From Candidatus Latescibacterota bacterium (GTDB lineage: Bacteria > JAAXHH01): DNA of 64,000 nucleotides. The notes under the pieces were generated by a model. That model was not told the DNA's origin, did no database searches, and saw only the letters and a list, made by a program, of their open reading frames with translations. This document shows positions 18,452 through 26,622 of the stretch, in pieces (position 1 is the stretch's first letter; the number at the start of each line of letters is the position of its first letter). The stretch lies in the NCBI GenBank assembly GCA_022821085.1, contig JAJEEG010000005.1:47116-111115 (forward strand), read 5' to 3'. A program made the position numbers and the translations under genes.

Positions 18452-19567
18452 TCACATCAATCGTTCCGGGTTCAGATCTTCCAGTTCCGGAACGACGAAC
18501 CTCCCGTCCTTCCGGATCACTTCCCCGTCGAACTCGATGGTCCCGCCGCCGAACTCCGGCGTCTGGATCATGACCATGTCCCAGTGGACGGCGGACCGGT
18601 TGCCGTTGTCGGCCTCCTCGTAGGCCTGCCCGGGCGTGAAGTGGAAGGACCCGGCGATCTTCTCGTCGAAGAGGATGTCCAGCATGGGCGCGGTGATGTG
18701 GGGGTTGAAGCCGATGGCGAATTCGCCGATGTAGCGCGCCCCTTCGTCGGTGTCGAAGATCTCGTTGAGCTTGTCCGTCCGGTTGCCCATGGCCTCGACT
18801 ATCCTGCCCTCCTCGAATCTCAACTCCACGTCCGTAAACGTCACGCCGTGGTACAGCGTCGGCGTGTTGAACCGGATGACGCCGTTGACCGAGTCGCGCA
18901 CGGGTGCGGTAAAGCACTCGCCGTCGGGGATGTTGCGGTCCCCCGAGCACCCCACGGTGGGGATGTCGCGTATGCTGAACGACAGGTCGGTGCCCGGCCC
19001 CGTGAGCCGGACGCGGTCGGTGCGGTCCATGCGCTCCTTCAGCGGCGCGAGCGCCCGTTCCATCTTCCCGTAATCCAGCGTGCACACGTCGAAGAAGAAG
19101 TCCTCGAAGGCCTCGGTGCTCATGCCGGCCTGCTGCGCCATGGACGGGGTCGGCCAGCGCAGCACCACCCACCGGGTCTTCGGCACCCGGATTTCGAAGT
19201 GTACCGGCTTGAGCCAGCGTTGCTCGTAGAGCCGCATGGCCTCGCCCGGTACGTCCGACATTTCCATCACGTTCCGGCTGCCGCGCAGGGCCATGTAGGC
19301 CTGCACCCGCTCCATGCGATGGGATTCATGGGCGCCGGCGGCTTCCATGGCGTCCTCGTCCCCGGCGCGGACCAGTTCCCGCATGACGCGCTGGTGCTTG
19401 ATGGAGACCAGCGGCACGCCGCCCGCCTCCCGGATCGCGCGGATCAGCGAGATCACCATGTCATCGGGCACGTCGAAGGCCTCGACGAGCACCCGATCCC
19501 CGGCCTGGATCTTCGTCGAGTGTCCGGTGAGTACTTTCGCCAGGTCGCCGTATCGTGGGTCGCGCAT
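18452..19567 (-). CDS. M29-family (AmpS/AmpT-like) aminopeptidase
   Basis: This 371-aa cytoplasmic metallo-aminopeptidase removes N-terminal residues from peptides. The N-terminal half is the AmpS-type domain (VLVEAFDVPDDMVISLIRAIREAGG). The C-terminal half carries the metal-ligand region: GDRNIPDGECFTAPV (Glu), YIGEFAIGFNP (Glu), GSFHFTPGQAYEEADNGN (His) and VHWDMVM (His, Asp). Together these are the M29 ligand set. The GGAG upstream of ATG 19567 is 12 nt away. It is convergent with the GWxTD gene (36-bp gap) and lies just downstream of, and in the same direction as, the GH106-like hydrolase, so the two may be cotranscribed. Confidence 0.9.
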   Translation of the reverse strand: MRDPRYGDLAKVLTGHSTKIQAGDRVLVEAFDVPDDMVISLIRAIREAGGVPLVSIKHQRVMRELVRAGDEDAMEAAGAHESHRMERVQAYMALRGSRNVMEMSDVPGEAMRLYEQRWLKPVHFEIRVPKTRWVVLRWPTPSMAQQAGMSTEAFEDFFFDVCTLDYGKMERALAPLKERMDRTDRVRLTGPGTDLSFSIRDIPTVGCSGDRNIPDGECFTAPVRDSVNGVIRFNTPTLYHGVTFTDVELRFEEGRIVEAMGNRTDKLNEIFDTDEGARYIGEFAIGFNPHITAPMLDILFDEKIAGSFHFTPGQAYEEADNGNRSAVHWDMVMIQTPEFGGGTIEFDGEVIRKDGRFVVPELEDLNPERLM

Positions 19568-19588
19568 GAGGTGTTTGTTCTCCGTGGG

Positions 19589-21454
19589 TTAAGTGTCGAT
19601 CCGTCCGGGCGTTACATCCACCGCTCCGGACGCCGATATCCTGACCAGCATGGAATCTTCGGGTTCGAAGGCCAGGCGCACCGCTCGCTCCCGGCCGTTT
19701 ACGTGAATGACGACCTCCCGCTCGACCCGGCTGGTGGAACGCCAGCCCTCGTAGGCCATGGGGTACCGGATGCGCTTGGTATCGGGATGGGCGAAGAAGA
19801 CGTGGTAGTCGCCGTCGACCTCCCGGCACCAGAACTCCGGCACGTCCCGGCCGCTGACGAGCGGGGGATGGGCGCGCCCGGTCTTCGGATGGCGAAGCGC
19901 GGCGCCCGGATCCGCAGTGACCGAGGGCTGGCTCATCAGTTCCTTCAGCCGATCCTCGTAATCCGTTGGCGGACGGTGGCCCGGTGCGGCGGGCCGGCGC
20001 GGAACGCATATCCGGGCGCCCTCCCGGGCGAGGCGAAGCAGGGCCGAAAGGCCTTCGCCGTCCAGCCAATCCACGTCCACGTAGACCATGGAAAACACGG
20101 CCTCGCCGCACCGGACGCGGCCGTCCTCCACCACTGCCTCCTCCAGGAAGGGCGTCGAGATCCACAGGGGATGGTAGCCGAGAAGACTGGCCGGCCGCTC
20201 AACGGTCTGCAGCTCCCAGTAATAGTTGGCGGCCGGACCGCGCCGGTCCTCGGGCAGCATGTGGCGCATCCAGTGGTCTTCGAGCGGGAGGTATACCGCC
20301 ACGTCCGTGTAGGTCCTGCCCTGCTTGACGAAATCGGCCGCCTCCGCCAGGTAGGCGTTGAAGGCCGGAAGCCGGCCGGCGAACCCGCTGTCCGGACCGA
20401 CGTGCGTGGTCGCGTAGAAGGTGTTGGTCCCGCCGGGTGCGTTGTAGGGCATGCCGTGCCAGACGATGTGGTTGACGCCGTTGGCGAACACCGCGTCCGC
20501 CATGAGCTTCAGGTCCTCCACCTTCTCCTCGCCGTGATGGGGCGACGGCGCGGGCCACGGTTCGTAGCCGTAGATACAGGTGAAGGTCTCGCAGGTCACG
20601 ACGGGCCGCGCGCCCAGGGCCGCCGCCGACCCGGGGATGGCCGAGAAGAAGGTCTCGAAAAGCAGCGCCTCGGATTCCGGGACGTCCACGAGCGCGAAGG
20701 CGGCCAGCAGGTCCGTTGGCGCCCCGTGGCACTGCACGCGGCTCACGGAGCCGAGGCGGGCGCAGAGGTCGGCATAGGGCCTGAAGAAACCCTCGATCGC
20801 CGCGTCCGACAGGATCTTCCGGTAGTCGTACCGCACATCGGGATGCTGGTCGATCGATGCCTTGAATGGTTCCAGTTCGTACCCGAAGCGATCCCGGAAG
20901 ACCGGATCCAGGTGCGCGCTCCAGAGCCCATCCGGATAGACCTCCCACGAATCGGAGAAAAGTGCCGAGGTCGTGCCGTGCAGGGCCGGTTTCAGCGCGC
21001 CGCCGCCGTGGCCGGCGTACCGCTCCAGCGCGTCCGGATCCAGGTGGTTCAGGATCCGTCCCTGGCCGAAGTAGGACAACTCCCACGACTTCTCCAGCCG
21101 CTGGTCCGAAGCCCCGCCGAATACCTGGCCCGCGTCCTCCTCAGGCACGATAGACCCGCCGAAGGGCCAGGAGGTGCTGAAGGTGAAGTCGCACCCGATA
21201 CCCAGCCGGTCCGCCTCCTTCTTGGCGCCGGCGACCAGGCCGGACCACGCCTCGCTCAGCCAGCGCGGTCCTTCCCCGGCACCGGGCTGCGGATACATGA
21301 AGGCGATCTCCACCCCGCCGAACCCCTTGTCCCGCACCCATTTGAGCTGGCGCCGGACGTCTTCCATCCTGATGTCATCGTAGAACCACCACCAGCGCGT
21401 GTAGGGACGGGAGTCCGAAAAGGGCCGGTAGGTCCTGGTCAGTTCGTTCGACAT
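19589..21454 (-). CDS. GH106-like glycoside hydrolase-family protein
   Basis: This 621-aa protein lacks an evident signal peptide. The N-terminal part (PYTRWWWFYDDIRMEDVRRQLKWVRDKGFGGVEIAFMYP) matches the start of GH106 alpha-L-rhamnosidase-like proteins, which fold as TIM barrels. Later segments such as FTFSTSWPFGGSIVP and HIVWHGMPYNAPGG support the same group. At about 620 aa it is shorter than secreted GH106 rhamnosidases and lacks clear C-terminal carbohydrate-binding domains, so activity and substrate are uncertain. I prefer the ATG at 21454. An in-frame ATG at 21505 abuts a TATAAA (21508-21513, minus strand) that could be a -10 box. Confidence 0.7.
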   Translation of the reverse strand: MSNELTRTYRPFSDSRPYTRWWWFYDDIRMEDVRRQLKWVRDKGFGGVEIAFMYPQPGAGEGPRWLSEAWSGLVAGAKKEADRLGIGCDFTFSTSWPFGGSIVPEEDAGQVFGGASDQRLEKSWELSYFGQGRILNHLDPDALERYAGHGGGALKPALHGTTSALFSDSWEVYPDGLWSAHLDPVFRDRFGYELEPFKASIDQHPDVRYDYRKILSDAAIEGFFRPYADLCARLGSVSRVQCHGAPTDLLAAFALVDVPESEALLFETFFSAIPGSAAALGARPVVTCETFTCIYGYEPWPAPSPHHGEEKVEDLKLMADAVFANGVNHIVWHGMPYNAPGGTNTFYATTHVGPDSGFAGRLPAFNAYLAEAADFVKQGRTYTDVAVYLPLEDHWMRHMLPEDRRGPAANYYWELQTVERPASLLGYHPLWISTPFLEEAVVEDGRVRCGEAVFSMVYVDVDWLDGEGLSALLRLAREGARICVPRRPAAPGHRPPTDYEDRLKELMSQPSVTADPGAALRHPKTGRAHPPLVSGRDVPEFWCREVDGDYHVFFAHPDTKRIRYPMAYEGWRSTSRVEREVVIHVNGRERAVRLAFEPEDSMLVRISASGAVDVTPGRIDT

Positions 21455-21596
21455 GACTGCGCTTTCGACATGATAGCTCCTGAGATTGGTCGTTTTGCCT
21501 TGCATAATTTATACCGGATTCGGCCGGCCAGCACTATATTATGAAGGTTTCTTGAACGAAAAACCCCGCGTCCGGCCATTCAATTCAGGAGTTCCC

Positions 21597-22379
21597 ATGC
21601 AGACCATCGACTTCGCGCGTTCAACCTTTACTTTTCGCGTGGATTCCGAGAAAAAGCCGCCGAAGACCGTGACCCGTAAGGTACCGTACTCCCTGAACAA
21701 CGCCCGCATACCCATCGAGGCCAGCCTGACCGTGACTGAAAAAGACGGCGGATTCCGGGAAGAGTACGTCCTCGGGGTGAGTTGCAAGACCGAGCAGGTC
21801 GGAGTGGAACGGGATATCTGGCACATCCCGAACGCGGACTTCAAGCCGATCTTCTCGTCGGATACCTTCATGGCCATCAAGACCTACGAAGTGGCCGACC
21901 GGGGCGCTACGCTCTACCCGCCCTCCCTGGGCGAGCAGCCAGAACGGCAGATCGTCGCCATCGAGGAGACCTTCGAAGACGTCCGGATCGACCTGTCCCG
22001 CGTCGAAGGCTGCGTCCTGGAGACGCCACAGGCCATCGTGGAGGCTGTCCTCGGCAACGTTCCCCTGAATGCCCGGACGACCATCGGGAACGACCGGTAC
22101 GCCGCGGTGCTCGAATACCCGGTCAAGACGATCAATGCGAACGAGCGGGACTGGATCTACCAGCCGGACACGGGCCCGGTGCTGCTGCCGGACCTGTCCC
22201 GCGACCCGGAAGACATGATGGAAGGGATCGAACTGGCCTTCGCGGCGTTCAATACACCGGACTGGGTGGAGTTCATCGTCCGGGTTCCCACGCCGGTCGC
22301 CGAGGGCGTCAACGTGTACCACTACGCGGAATCCGTCCGGATGGACTGCGTTAACGAAGTGCTGGTACCGCGGCACTGA
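21597..22379 (+). CDS. Protein of unknown function
   Basis: This 260-aa soluble protein starts MQTIDFARSTFTFRVDSEKK with CAGGAG 5-8 nt upstream. An in-frame upstream extension to 21486 lies in the divergent promoter gap and is probably not translated. It has no signal peptide or membrane helix. The sequence looks beta-rich (RVPYSLNNARIPIEASLTV..., YAAVLEYPVKTINANERDW) and I recognise no family. It diverges from the GH106-like gene and has a 113-bp gap before the serine-hydrolase homologue. Confidence 0.75.
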   Translation: MQTIDFARSTFTFRVDSEKKPPKTVTRKVPYSLNNARIPIEASLTVTEKDGGFREEYVLGVSCKTEQVGVERDIWHIPNADFKPIFSSDTFMAIKTYEVADRGATLYPPSLGEQPERQIVAIEETFEDVRIDLSRVEGCVLETPQAIVEAVLGNVPLNARTTIGNDRYAAVLEYPVKTINANERDWIYQPDTGPVLLPDLSRDPEDMMEGIELAFAAFNTPDWVEFIVRVPTPVAEGVNVYHYAESVRMDCVNEVLVPRH

Positions 22380-22492
22380 GCGCATCGGGCGTTCTGAGCG
22401 CATCGGGCACACAAAGCGCATGGAGTGATTAAACGCGCCGAACGCACGGAGCGCGTCGGGCGCGCTAAGCAAACTTAAATAGGGTCGGCGTA

Positions 22493-24118
22493 ATGCGGTT
22501 ATCCTCGAATTGTTTTCTCGCGTGGTTGTGTTGTTCCGGCATCCTGTTTTCGGTCGCCGTGTCGACGGTGTCGTTCACACAGGGCACGGCGCACGCGCAG
22601 GGCACGCGGGGCAATGTATCCGGCGGCACGGGAAGTCCCGGCGCGGAAGAGGCCGAGGAAGAGGATCCCGTGCAGCGCGTGCTGCGGGAGCGCGTCGATG
22701 ATTACGGCCAGACGGTAGGCGTCGTCGCCGGGATCATCCGCGGCATCAACCGGTACCCCTACGCCTACGGCACGCTCAACCGCGGCACGATACGGCGCGC
22801 GAGCGCCATGACGGTCTTCGAGATCGGCCAGCTGAGCAGCCTGTACACGACGGCCATGCTGTCCCTCATGGTCCAGCGGGGAGATGTGAACCTGGCCGAC
22901 GAGGTGTCCGCCTATCTCCCGGAGACGGTGACCATTCCGACCACGCCCGCAGGAAACCCCATCCTGATCGAACACCTCGCCACCCACACCTCGGGACTGC
23001 CCCGCCTGCCGGACAACCTGGTCTCTTCAGCACCGGATGATCCGCTGAAAGGGTATTCGTTGGAATTGATGTACGCATTCCTCGACCGGTATGCGGCGGC
23101 GCAGCGCGACGGGCACGAGTCCCTGTTCGATTTCGAAGGCCCGGATGGCGAAGGTCCGAATGGCGAAGACCGTTCAGATACGCCGGGCCGTGATGAGCCG
23201 GAGGACCGCTACGATATGGAGAGCCCCATCGGGACGGAAGACCGCTACACCTATTCCGATCTCGGCATGGGGCTTCTGGGACACGTGCTCGAACGGGCCG
23301 CCGGCGAGTCCTATGACACCCTGATACGGGAGTTGCTCGGCGATCCCATCAAGCTGGCCAACACGGCCAACGCGCCTACGCCGTCCATGCGTACGTACCT
23401 GGCGACCGGGCACGACGACGCCCGCCGGCCCGTGCCCGCCTGGTCCGACACGACCCTCGTGGGCGGCACGGGCCTGCGGTCCAATCTCCTGGACATGATG
23501 ACCCTGGTGTCGGCCAGCATGGGGATCATCTACGCCCTGCCGGAAGACTTCACCGAAGACGATTCGACCCGCTACCACGCGTCTTTCGACAGCCTCATCG
23601 TGGCCCGGAATCCAACGGACGAGGAGGGTGTCCGGACCGCGCTGGGATGGAAGGTGCGCCAGGACGAGCGCGGCCGCGACATCCACTGGCTCACCGGCCG
23701 GACCAACGGGTTCTACGCCTTCGCCGCCTTCCTGAAGGAATGGCGCAAGGGCGTCGTGGTCCTGTCCAACAGCTCGGCCAGCGTCGAGGACATCGGGTTC
23801 CACCTGCTGAGCGCCCGGAACCCTCTTTCACCGCCCCCCAGGAAGGTCGTGCACCTGACCGAGGCCGACTACGTGGCCCGCACCGGCACCTACGTCTTCT
23901 CTCCCGAATTCACCGTGGACATCACCTACAGCGACGGCAAGCTCTACGGCCAGCCGCCCGGCCAGCCCCGGAGCGAACTCGTCCTCGAATCGTCCGGCGA
24001 TTTCTACCTGGAAGAAGAAGACGCCCGGATCACCTTCGTCCCGGACGAAGAGGGAATCGTCGACCACTTCCTCTTTCTCCAGGATGGACAGACCCACCGG
24101 GCGGAAAGGGTGAGGTAG
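22493..24118 (+). CDS. Beta-lactamase-fold (class C / FmtA-like) protein lacking SxxK
   Basis: This 541-aa exported protein has a signal peptide ending near GTAHAQG. The body follows class C beta-lactamase/esterase relatives: the segment FEIGQLSSLYTTAMLSLMVQRGDVNL aligns with the usual FEIGSVSKTFTA...GEV. The catalytic Ser is Gln113 and the catalytic Lys is Ser116. The YxN motif is TYSD (YSDLGMGLLGHVLE), and the third motif is WLTGRTNGF. A DUF3471-like C-terminal domain (VARTGTYVFSPEFTVDI) follows. By established mechanism, loss of Ser and Lys should abolish acyl-enzyme chemistry, so a binding or sensing role is likelier than hydrolysis. A ~25-residue DG/EG-rich insert lies near residue 215. 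Confidence 0.85.
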   Translation: MRLSSNCFLAWLCCSGILFSVAVSTVSFTQGTAHAQGTRGNVSGGTGSPGAEEAEEEDPVQRVLRERVDDYGQTVGVVAGIIRGINRYPYAYGTLNRGTIRRASAMTVFEIGQLSSLYTTAMLSLMVQRGDVNLADEVSAYLPETVTIPTTPAGNPILIEHLATHTSGLPRLPDNLVSSAPDDPLKGYSLELMYAFLDRYAAAQRDGHESLFDFEGPDGEGPNGEDRSDTPGRDEPEDRYDMESPIGTEDRYTYSDLGMGLLGHVLERAAGESYDTLIRELLGDPIKLANTANAPTPSMRTYLATGHDDARRPVPAWSDTTLVGGTGLRSNLLDMMTLVSASMGIIYALPEDFTEDDSTRYHASFDSLIVARNPTDEEGVRTALGWKVRQDERGRDIHWLTGRTNGFYAFAAFLKEWRKGVVVLSNSSASVEDIGFHLLSARNPLSPPPRKVVHLTEADYVARTGTYVFSPEFTVDITYSDGKLYGQPPGQPRSELVLESSGDFYLEEEDARITFVPDEEGIVDHFLFLQDGQTHRAERVR

Positions 24119-24168
24119 GGTCTGAAACGCCGCCATACCCCGCACGATTCGACCCGAGAGGTACGATC

Positions 24169-25431
24169 ATGATGCATAGATGGCCTGGCGTACTGGCGAT
24201 GGCGCCGTTGCTGGCACTGGCGGTGGCACTGGCGGTGGCCGCATGCGGCAACGAAGATCCGACAGGGCCTGATCCGGCTACGGTGCCGCAACCGAAACCC
24301 ATCGTGCTTGGGACGGCCGTGGCCGAGACCGGTCGCCTAAGCACGCCCGGGGCAGAGGTCAGCCGCGGTTATCGGCTCGCGGTCGAAATGCTGAACGAGA
24401 AGGGCGGCATCGGTGGGCGGAAGGTGCAGTTGGTGATTCACGACGATGGGAGCGACGCGGACGCGAGCGTTCGCCTCTATCAGGAGATGATCGCCTCGGA
24501 TTCGATCACCGCCTTTCTCGGCCCCTACAGCAGCGGGATCACCGAAGCCGTGATCAGCGTGACGGAATCGGCCGGCATCCCGCTCGTTGCTTCGGCTGCG
24601 GCGGCTCCCGAGATCTGGGCGAACCGGGGTCGGCAGTGGAGCGTGCAGATGTCGAATCCGGGGCCGACTTATCTCGAGGGATCCGTGGAACTGGCCGCGC
24701 AGTCCGGTGCCCGCACGGTGGCGCTGGTTTGGGAGGATACGGCCTTTCCAATGGCGGTGGCCCAGGGTATTCGCGATGCGGCCCGGAGCCGGGGGCTGGA
24801 CCTCGTGCTGGAGCAAGCCTACGCGGCGGGAAGCGCGGACCATGAGGCCCTGGCAGCCATGGCACGGGATGCGGGCGCCGATCTGTTTATCGGCGGAGGG
24901 TATTCTGAAGACGCGATCGCGTTTGCCAGGGCCGTGGCCGCAGTGAAATACAGGCCGCTCCTGACATCCCTCCTCCTGGCGAGCGGAGCATCCTTCATCA
25001 ACGAGGTGGGCGCGGCCGGGCGTTGCGTCATCGGCAACGCGGCCTGGGATCCATCGATCCGCACGGAGGGGTACATCGCCACGAACGAGAACTTCATTCG
25101 ACGCTACGAAGCGGCCTACAACAAGATACCGGACTACCAGGCCGCCTCGGGTTTCGGCGCCGTGGAACTCCTCGCGGAGGGCATCAACCGGGCCGCAACG
25201 CCCACCGGGGAAATCGACCGCGCGTCTATTCGCGACTTCTTATTTGCGACCTCCAAACTGACCGTACTGGGACCCTACGGCGTCCATCCGCTGGGTGACG
25301 CCCAGGCCGGCGCTCAGCGCGACCTGAAGGGCATACAGATCCAGTGGCAGGACGACGGGGCGGGCAGCCTGGTCAGCCGCATCGTACATCCGCCGGAGGT
25401 CAGTCAGGCGTCCTTGTGCTTCACGCGCTGA
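24169..25431 (+). CDS. ABC transporter substrate-binding lipoprotein (branched-chain amino acid / LivJ-like family)
   Basis: This 420-aa periplasmic binding protein is of type I fold. The N-terminus has a lipoprotein signal ending at VAAC. The mature part shows the LivJ/Peripla_BP_6 pattern: GTAVAETGRLSTPGAEVSRGYRLAVEMLNEKGGIGG, VQLVIHDDGSDADASVRLYQEMI, and FLGPYSSGITEAVISVTESAGIPLVASAAAAPEIW. These proteins deliver amino acids, amides or urea to ABC permeases. No permease or ATPase genes lie nearby, so it is an orphan receptor here. The start ATG 24169 has GAGAGG upstream; a second ATG follows immediately. Confidence 0.9.
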   Translation: MMHRWPGVLAMAPLLALAVALAVAACGNEDPTGPDPATVPQPKPIVLGTAVAETGRLSTPGAEVSRGYRLAVEMLNEKGGIGGRKVQLVIHDDGSDADASVRLYQEMIASDSITAFLGPYSSGITEAVISVTESAGIPLVASAAAAPEIWANRGRQWSVQMSNPGPTYLEGSVELAAQSGARTVALVWEDTAFPMAVAQGIRDAARSRGLDLVLEQAYAAGSADHEALAAMARDAGADLFIGGGYSEDAIAFARAVAAVKYRPLLTSLLLASGASFINEVGAAGRCVIGNAAWDPSIRTEGYIATNENFIRRYEAAYNKIPDYQAASGFGAVELLAEGINRAATPTGEIDRASIRDFLFATSKLTVLGPYGVHPLGDAQAGAQRDLKGIQIQWQDDGAGSLVSRIVHPPEVSQASLCFTR

Positions 25432-25476
25432 GTTCAAGTTGCCAGGAATCGCCAACCAGACAGGGGAGCACCCACA

Positions 25477-25797
25477 ATGCCTGCTTATGTCATCTCCATG
25501 ATGTCCGTCCACGATCCCGATACCTACCGCCAATACACCGACCGGACCCCTCCCATCGTCAAGAAGCACGGTGGGAGGTTCCTGACGCGGGGCGAGGAAA
25601 TCGCCTGTGTCGAAGGCAAGGATTACGATGGTCGGATGGTGATACTGGAGTTTCCCAGCAAGGCGCACGCGGAGGCGTGGTACAACGACCCGGCCTATCA
25701 GGAGGCGATGGTGTTTCGCCAGGCCGCGTCGACGATGAATTACCTGCTGATACAGGAAGGCGGCGAGAACACCCGGGATCCGGATCCGAAGCTGTGA
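25477..25797 (+). CDS. DUF1330-family protein
   Basis: This 106-aa ferredoxin-fold (dimeric alpha/beta barrel) protein contains AYVISMMSVHDPDTYRQYTDRTPPIVKKHGGRFLTRG and MVILEFPSKAHAEAWYNDPAYQEAM, both diagnostic of DUF1330. Function is unknown for the family. It follows the solute-binding protein by 45 bp in the same direction and could share its transcript. Confidence 0.9.
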   Translation: MPAYVISMMSVHDPDTYRQYTDRTPPIVKKHGGRFLTRGEEIACVEGKDYDGRMVILEFPSKAHAEAWYNDPAYQEAMVFRQAASTMNYLLIQEGGENTRDPDPKL

Positions 25798-25867
25798 CGG
25801 GGCGGTCGGTATGAGGGTCTGTCAGGACTGCTTTGTCTACGGAGATGCCGGATTAAACTCCTCCGTT

Positions 25868-26083
25868 TCACGAAACAATGACTCTTTCCCGTATAGCTCC
25901 AGGGGCTGCTCCGCGAAGCCCATCTTCCCGGCGATCTTCTAGTACAAGGGCAATCGCCTCCGCCAGGCTCTCACGTGCCTCGTCTTTGGTCTTACCCTGG
26001 CCGTTCGCTTCGGGAATTTCAGGACAAACGGCGACGTAAAAACCTTCGTCCTGTTCGATAATCGCCATGAATTCGTTTCTCAT
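25868..26083 (-). CDS. HicB-family antitoxin-like protein, no HicA partner
   Basis: This 71-aa protein has the HicB RNase-H-like fold signature: IIEQDEGFYVAVCPEIPEANGQGKTKDEARESLAEAIALVLE. It lacks the C-terminal DNA-binding extension of longer HicB antitoxins. A HicA toxin (short dsRBD-like protein) normally adjoins it, but none is present in the 70-bp convergent gap to DUF1330 or on the upstream side, where a DUF2283 gene lies 11 bp away. It may be a solitary HicB. Confidence 0.8.
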   Translation of the reverse strand: MRNEFMAIIEQDEGFYVAVCPEIPEANGQGKTKDEARESLAEAIALVLEDRREDGLRGAAPGAIRERVIVS

Positions 26084-26094
26084 CGACGACAGCC

Positions 26095-26310
26095 TCAGGT
26101 CGCTTTAAACGCGTGAAGGGGAAATGCCTCGGTTTCCAGCGTGGACATATCCACGCGTCGGGATGCGTGATCAATGTCGAATCCGACCACGTCCCCACTG
26201 GCATCCAGATCGACGTTCAGGCCATCCGTGACCTCAAGCGTTTCCGCACCTGGGCCGGCCTTGAACTCGACATAGAGGCTGTCGGTCTCCGGGTAGTATT
26301 GTAGTTTCAT
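26095..26310 (-). CDS. DUF2283-family protein
   Basis: This 71-aa protein starts MKLQYYPETDSLYVEFKAG with GGGAAGAAG upstream. The pattern ...DGLNVDLDASGDVVGFDIDHAS is the DUF2283 signature. Such proteins often sit beside HicAB or other toxin-antitoxin genes and have no assigned function. It is placed between an AbrB-like and a HicB-like gene in the same direction. Confidence 0.85.
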   Translation of the reverse strand: MKLQYYPETDSLYVEFKAGPGAETLEVTDGLNVDLDASGDVVGFDIDHASRRVDMSTLETEAFPLHAFKAT

Positions 26311-26356
26311 GGATGTTCTTCTTCCCGGAATCGTCGAACGAAAAGGCATTCACGCA

Positions 26357-26599
26357 TCAATCCCGTAGCGACGGATCATAAGGTTGCTCCCGGAACGATT
26401 CGATGTCGAACGGTGGATGTCCGGGAGGAATCTTGTCTTTCAGTGTACCAAGGCTGGAGTAGTCGATACGCCATGGCTTCAGGATGACCCCGTCAGGTCC
26501 TTCTGTGATTTCTATTTTATCACCGGGTTTTACGCCCATGGCATCCAGTACCTCGGAAGGCAGCGTAACTTCGCGATTAGAGGTGATTTTCAAAATCAT
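26357..26599 (-). CDS. SpoVT/AbrB-type (MazE-like) DNA-binding antitoxin
   Basis: This 80-aa protein begins MILKITSNREVTLPSEVLDAMGVKPGDKIEI, the swapped-hairpin AbrB domain. A short tail that could bind a toxin follows (LGTLKDKIPPGHPPFDIESF). AAGGAATC lies upstream of the ATG at 26599. A PIN or MazF toxin would be expected downstream, but DUF2283 follows instead. An in-frame extension to 26752 runs through the preceding acetyltransferase gene and is unlikely to be translated. Confidence 0.85.
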   Translation of the reverse strand: MILKITSNREVTLPSEVLDAMGVKPGDKIEITEGPDGVILKPWRIDYSSLGTLKDKIPPGHPPFDIESFREQPYDPSLRD

Positions 26600-26622
26600 A
26601 TTGAGATTCCTTTTACGCCCGC

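Noticed and set aside
18584-21544. A 986-codon open frame on the plus strand opposite the aminopeptidase and GH106-like genes
   Set aside because: It is antisense to two genes with clear family motifs, and its translation is His/Arg/Val-rich without any domain. Long antisense frames are common in GC-rich DNA.
25797-26095. A possible hicA toxin next to hicB
   Set aside because: No frame on either side encodes the short dsRBD-like toxin with its catalytic His; the gaps are too short.
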